Source of the DNA: JBEKSX01 sp049516635 | Lineage (GTDB): Bacteria; Bacteroidota; Ignavibacteria; Tepidaquicellales; OLB5 | Direction: 5' to 3' | DNA: 7,728 nt | NCBI GenBank assembly: GCA_049516635.1 | Contig: JBEKSX010000112.1 | Location: 1 to 7,728 of the forward strand | Part shown: positions 4,997 to 7,728 of the stretch, in pieces | Layout: each line of letters opens with the position of its first letter | How positions within the stretch are numbered: position 1 is the stretch's first letter | Made by a program: the position numbers and the translations under genes | Notes under the pieces: model-generated | Seen by the model: the letters and a program-made list of their open reading frames with translations, nothing else | What the model was told of the DNA's origin: nothing | Databases searched by the model: none

Positions 4997-6655
4997 CTAT
5001 TTTAATAACATCATCTTTTTAGTTTGTATATAAGAACCGGCTTCTATTTTATAAAAATATACACCGCTTGAATATGCTGAAGCATCCCAAGTAACTTCAT
5101 ATATGCCGGATTTTATATGTTCGTTGACGAGTGTTGCAACTTCACGGCCGAGGAGGTCGTAGATCTTCAATGTTATGAACCCCCCTGCCCCCCTTTCGCT
5201 AAGGGGGGACAGTGGGATTTGGAACTTTATTTTCGTTGACGGGTTAAACGGGTTGGGATAGTTTTGATATAAGGCATATTTTTCTGGAACTTCAGAAGAG
5301 ATTCTCTTAATTCCAATATTTTGTGAATATTTTATTGTTGCATAATCATAACCTGCTCCTACTCCGCAACTTTGTCCTGCTACATACACATTTCCTGAAC
5401 CGTCAACTGCGATAGTAAATGAATAATCAGTACTATCTCCCGGTCCGTTGTACGTTTGAATCCATTGCTGTACTCCGCTTGCATTATATTTTATGGTTGC
5501 ATAGTCATTACCTGTTACGCTTCCCAAGCTACTTCCCGTTACATATACATTTCCTAAAACTTCAACTACAAGGGAATATGCTACATCATTACCGTTTCCA
5601 GTTCCGTTATATCTTTGAACCCACTGCTGTACTCCGCTTGCATTATATTTTATCGTTGCATAGTCATTACCTGTTCCGTTTCCTGAACTATATCCTGTTA
5701 CATACACATTTCCTGAACCGTCAACTGCAATTGATTTTGCATAATCACTACCATTTCCAGTTCCGTTATATCTTTGAACCCACTGCTGTACTCCGCTTGC
5801 GTTGTATTTTATTGTTGCATAGTCTTTACCTGTTCCGCTTCCATAACTGGATCCTGTTAAATACACATTTTCTGAACCGTCAATTGTAAGGGAACTTACT
5901 ACATCATCACCATTTACCGGACCGTCATATCTCTGAACCCACTGCTGGACTCCTGTGGCAGAGTATTTTATCGTTGTATAGTCATAACTTGTTCCGTTCC
6001 CTGCGCTCCAACCCGTTATATATACATTTCCTGAACCTGCAACTGCTATAGAATTTGCTCCATCATCACCATTTACCGGTCCGTTATATCTTTGAATCCA
6101 CTGTTGTATTCCATCTGTATTATATTTTATCGTAGCGTAGTCATTACCTGTTCCGCTTCCCATACTACTTCCCGTTACATATACATTTCCTAAACCTTCA
6201 ACTGTGATAGAATATGCATAGTCATCACCATTTCCCGGTCCGTTATATCTTTGTACCCACTGTTGTATTCCGTTTGCATTATATTTTATCGTTGCATAAT
6301 CATAACCTGTTCCGCTTCCCATACTAATTCCCGTTACATATACATTTCCTGAACTATCAACAGCGAGGGAATTTCCCCAATCATCACCATTTCCCGGTCC
6401 GTTGTATCTTTGTATCCACTGCTGTACTCCGCTTGTATTGTATTTTATCGTTGCATAGTCAGATCCTGTTCCGCTTCCCGTACTACCACCCGTTACATAT
6501 ACATTTCCTGAACCATCAACTGCGATTGAATTTGCATAATTTGGTCCGCTTCCCGGTCCATTATATCGCTGAACCCATTCCTGTTGAACCTGTGAATATA
6601 AGCTTACGGTAAAAAGTATAAAAAGTGGAATTAAGAAGAATAATTTCATTTTCAT
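4997..6655 (-). CDS. Secreted SBBP-repeat beta-propeller protein with T9SS type A sorting domain
   Basis: A 552-residue predicted T9SS cargo protein. A Sec signal peptide (1-21, likely cut at LYS/QVQ) precedes eight tandem 53-residue repeats (24-446) of the SBBP beta-propeller type, consensus xQQWxQRYNGPGNGxD...SGNVYVTGxSxGxGTGxDYATIKYNxxG. The C-terminal sorting domain starts at YALYQNYPNPFNP (460-472) and ends GVYFYKIEAGS...KKMMLLK. Residues 482-491 (LSPLSERGAG) interrupt the sorting domain where family members normally run straight from FQIP to a short turn and the next strand; they are encoded by a C6/G6 DNA palindrome. The protein should be exported by Sec, cross the outer membrane by T9SS and be released or surface-anchored; ligand or activity is unknown. 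The ATG at 6653-6655 overlaps the upstream stop as ATGA, so translation is probably coupled; Met3 is an alternative start. A strong terminator follows. Confidence 0.92.
   Translation of the reverse strand: MKMKLFFLIPLFILFTVSLYSQVQQEWVQRYNGPGSGPNYANSIAVDGSGNVYVTGGSTGSGTGSDYATIKYNTSGVQQWIQRYNGPGNGDDWGNSLAVDSSGNVYVTGISMGSGTGYDYATIKYNANGIQQWVQRYNGPGNGDDYAYSITVEGLGNVYVTGSSMGSGTGNDYATIKYNTDGIQQWIQRYNGPVNGDDGANSIAVAGSGNVYITGWSAGNGTSYDYTTIKYSATGVQQWVQRYDGPVNGDDVVSSLTIDGSENVYLTGSSYGSGTGKDYATIKYNASGVQQWVQRYNGTGNGSDYAKSIAVDGSGNVYVTGYSSGNGTGNDYATIKYNASGVQQWVQRYNGTGNGNDVAYSLVVEVLGNVYVTGSSLGSVTGNDYATIKYNASGVQQWIQTYNGPGDSTDYSFTIAVDGSGNVYVAGQSCGVGAGYDYATIKYSQNIGIKRISSEVPEKYALYQNYPNPFNPSTKIKFQIPLSPLSERGAGGFITLKIYDLLGREVATLVNEHIKSGIYEVTWDASAYSSGVYFYKIEAGSYIQTKKMMLLK
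5188..5208. repeat. In-frame C6/G6 palindrome inside the sorting domain of the SBBP protein
   Basis: CCCCCCTT (5188-5195) and AAGGGGGG (5201-5208) form a perfect 8-bp stem with loop TCGCT. A further C6 tract lies two bases to the left (5180-5185). Read on the minus strand the palindrome and its flank encode the SPLSERGAGG segment that interrupts the T9SS domain. Confidence 0.8.
5318..6586 (-). repeat. Eight tandem 159-bp repeats encoding the SBBP propeller
   Basis: Eight head-to-tail coding repeats of 159 bp (53 codons), the last one short by one codon, fill 76% of the gene. Neighbouring units are very similar at the DNA level; for instance the 47 bases at 5595-5641 recur unchanged at 5754-5800, exactly one repeat length away. 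No copy has a frameshift, so phase is kept. Such near-identical units imply recent duplication or ongoing homogenisation by recombination. Confidence 0.9.
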
Positions 6656-7527
6656 TTTAATAACACCATCCTTTGTGTTTGGTTAAATGATTCTGTTTTA
6701 ATTTTATAAAAATATACCCCTGATGAATAAATGGACGCATCCCATTCCACCTCATAAGTTCCGGGTTTTAGCTGTTCATTAACAAGCGTGGCAATTTTTC
6801 GGCCGAGGAGGTCGTAGATCTTCAAGGTCACGAACCCCCCAACCCCCCTTTCGTAAAGGGGGGACAATGGGATTTGGAACTTTATTTTCGTTGCCGGGTT
6901 GAACGGGTTGGGATAATTTTGATATAATGCATAACTCTGCGGAACGGATTCCGATATTTTTTTAACACCTATCAATTCCGATAAAGGTCTGCGCCAAACA
7001 GCTTCACCGTTCAGACCGGCAAAAACGTAATCATTATTTACAGCAAGATTTGTGATATAAAGATTGTTTAATCCTTCGTTAGCTTGTACCCAGTTTGCGC
7101 CATTATCGGAGCTTGCATATACTCCATCAGTGTATGAACCTGCAAAAACATTCGTCTCGCTTGCAGCCAATGACCAGATAACCGCATTTGCCGGAATACC
7201 GTTGTTAACCGGGAACCATTGTACACCATTATTCGTGCTTGTATAGATGCCGTGCTGGTAAATCCCTGCAAAAATGTTCGTGGTATTATCAGCAAGGCTT
7301 TCGACAGACGAAACTCCCGGCAGACCATTGCTTATAGATGACCAGCTTGCGCCATTGTTCGTACTTAAATATATGCCCGTACCCCATGTGCCAGCAAATA
7401 TACTATTACCGTTAATTAAAATAGCATTAATATAGGCATTATACGGTAAGCCGTTAGTGAGAGCAGTCCAGTTAGTACCGTTATTTGTGCTTAAATACAA
7501 TCCGGCACCATATGTCCCTACAAACAA
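6652..7527 (-). CDS. Asp-box (BNR-like) propeller protein with T9SS type A sorting domain, downstream part after a frameshift
   Basis: The intact open frame gives 291 residues from a TTG at 7525-7527, but this is very unlikely to be the true start: it lacks a signal peptide, it has no ATG before the last residues, and homologous sequence continues upstream in another frame. Four Asp-box motifs occur with an exact 42-residue period: STNNGTNW (13-20), STNNGASW (55-62), STNNGVQW (97-104) and SSDNGANW (139-146), each preceded by a strand like xxxFAGTxGxGIYxS. This is the sialidase/Ycf48-like propeller repeat; no sialidase catalytic residues are evident, so a binding or scaffold role is likelier than hydrolysis. 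The T9SS sorting domain (about 199-291) begins YALYQNYPNPFNP and, like its neighbour, carries an in-frame insertion at 221-230 (LSPLYERGVG). The TGA stop overlaps the ATG of the SBBP gene by 4 bp. The open frame extends back to a TAG at 7579-7581. Confidence 0.75.
   Translation of the reverse strand: MFVGTYGAGLYLSTNNGTNWTALTNGLPYNAYINAILINGNSIFAGTWGTGIYLSTNNGASWSSISNGLPGVSSVESLADNTTNIFAGIYQHGIYTSTNNGVQWFPVNNGIPANAVIWSLAASETNVFAGSYTDGVYASSDNGANWVQANEGLNNLYITNLAVNNDYVFAGLNGEAVWRRPLSELIGVKKISESVPQSYALYQNYPNPFNPATKIKFQIPLSPLYERGVGGFVTLKIYDLLGRKIATLVNEQLKPGTYEVEWDASIYSSGVYFYKIKTESFNQTQRMVLLK
6843..6863. repeat. In-frame C6/G6 palindrome inside the sorting domain of the Asp-box protein
   Basis: CCCCCCTTT (6843-6851) and AAAGGGGGG (6855-6863) form a perfect 9-bp stem with loop CGT. 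As in the neighbouring gene, a second C6 tract lies two bases to the left (6835-6840). It encodes SPLYERGVGG at the homologous position. The same 21-bp length with altered loop and closing pair shows a common origin with the copy at 5188-5208. Confidence 0.8.
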
Positions 7528-7568
7528 ATTTGAACCGCTTACTACCTGACATGTGAGTCCAAGGTGAC

Positions 7569-7728
7569 TTAAAAATCGCTATTAATCTTATTCCAGTTCG
7601 CGCCGCTGGTTGTACTTAAATAAATACCGTAAGCGTATGAACCGGCATACACATTATTTCCGTTTATCGAAAAATCTGTAACGCTAAAATAATTTGGAAG
7701 ACCGTTATTAGAAGAGAACCAGTAATTT
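7569..7728 (-). pseudogene. Upstream part of the same Asp-box protein gene, out of frame and cut by the window edge
   Basis: On the minus strand from the right edge a frame reads NYWFSSNNGLP..., then VYAGSYAYGIYLSTTSGANW and ends NSDF-stop at TAA (7569-7571). It contains a further Asp-box (STTSGANW) and the Trp of a preceding one 42 residues earlier, so it is the same repeat series as the downstream frame. Adding one T to the T5 run (A5 at 7571-7575 on the plus strand) joins the frames and puts the next Trp exactly 42 residues on. The gene's start and signal peptide must lie beyond base 7728. A real mutation, a sequencing or assembly error, and translational frameshifting are all possible; the first two are likelier. 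Confidence 0.75.

Noticed and set aside
5419..5889. 156-residue plus-strand frame with internal periodicity
   Set aside because: Its periodicity is the mirror of the 159-bp SBBP repeats on the minus strand; no independent coding signal.
5318..6586. CRISPR-like array
   Set aside because: The 159-bp repeats are contiguous, coding and in frame, without unique spacers.
6652..7527. Self-contained secreted protein starting at the TTG at 7525-7527
   Set aside because: No signal peptide, start codon is TTG in the middle of a propeller strand, and the repeat series continues upstream in a shifted frame.

Overview
The window looks like a chromosomal piece of a Bacteroidota/Ignavibacteriota-type bacterium (FCB group). 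The main evidence is two predicted secreted proteins that end in the type IX secretion system (T9SS) type A sorting domain, with the YALYQNYPNPFNP start and a GVYFYK...MxLLK end that are typical of Ignavibacteria-like lineages. A large TPR lipoprotein resembling the T9SS accessory proteins PorW/SprE, and non-coding DNA rich in small palindromes, fit this. The assignment is an inference from protein style; no rRNA or other phylogenetic marker is present.

Layout. 1-1414 (+ strand): the end of a surface-polysaccharide type cluster, namely the C-terminal part of a GT4-type glycosyltransferase and a complete class I SAM-dependent methyltransferase. This part is visibly more AT-rich than the middle of the window. 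1454-4183 (- strand): a two-gene unit, a TPR lipoprotein followed 3 bp later by a HIT-family (HinT-like) nucleotide hydrolase. It converges on the methyltransferase. 4184-4996: about 0.8 kb without a credible gene. It holds a degenerate 9-bp tandem array, a 59-bp double-hairpin REPIN-like element, other hairpins, a tRNA-like remnant, and a clear intrinsic terminator for the gene to its right. 4997-7728 (- strand): two T9SS cargo genes joined by a 4-bp ATGA overlap. The upstream one is an Asp-box (BNR-like) propeller protein that runs off the right edge and carries an apparent 1-nt frameshift. The downstream one is an eight-repeat SBBP beta-propeller protein.

How they fit together. The TPR lipoprotein is plausibly part of, or an accessory to, the machinery that exports proteins such as the two CTD-bearing cargo proteins. 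The glycosyltransferase and methyltransferase probably modify cell-surface glycans; in known T9SS species cargo is anchored to a surface glycolipid, but nothing here shows that these two genes do that.

Most notable signals: (i) a C6...G6 palindrome sits in frame inside both T9SS sorting domains, like a palindromic mini-element that has become protein; (ii) a single missing base in a T5 run of the Asp-box gene, whose repair exactly restores a 42-residue repeat phase; (iii) a double-hairpin element whose two arms are inverted copies with two compensatory base-pair changes; (iv) a roughly 100-bp array with 9-bp period. No CRISPR array, complete transposon, phage gene or obvious defence system was seen.
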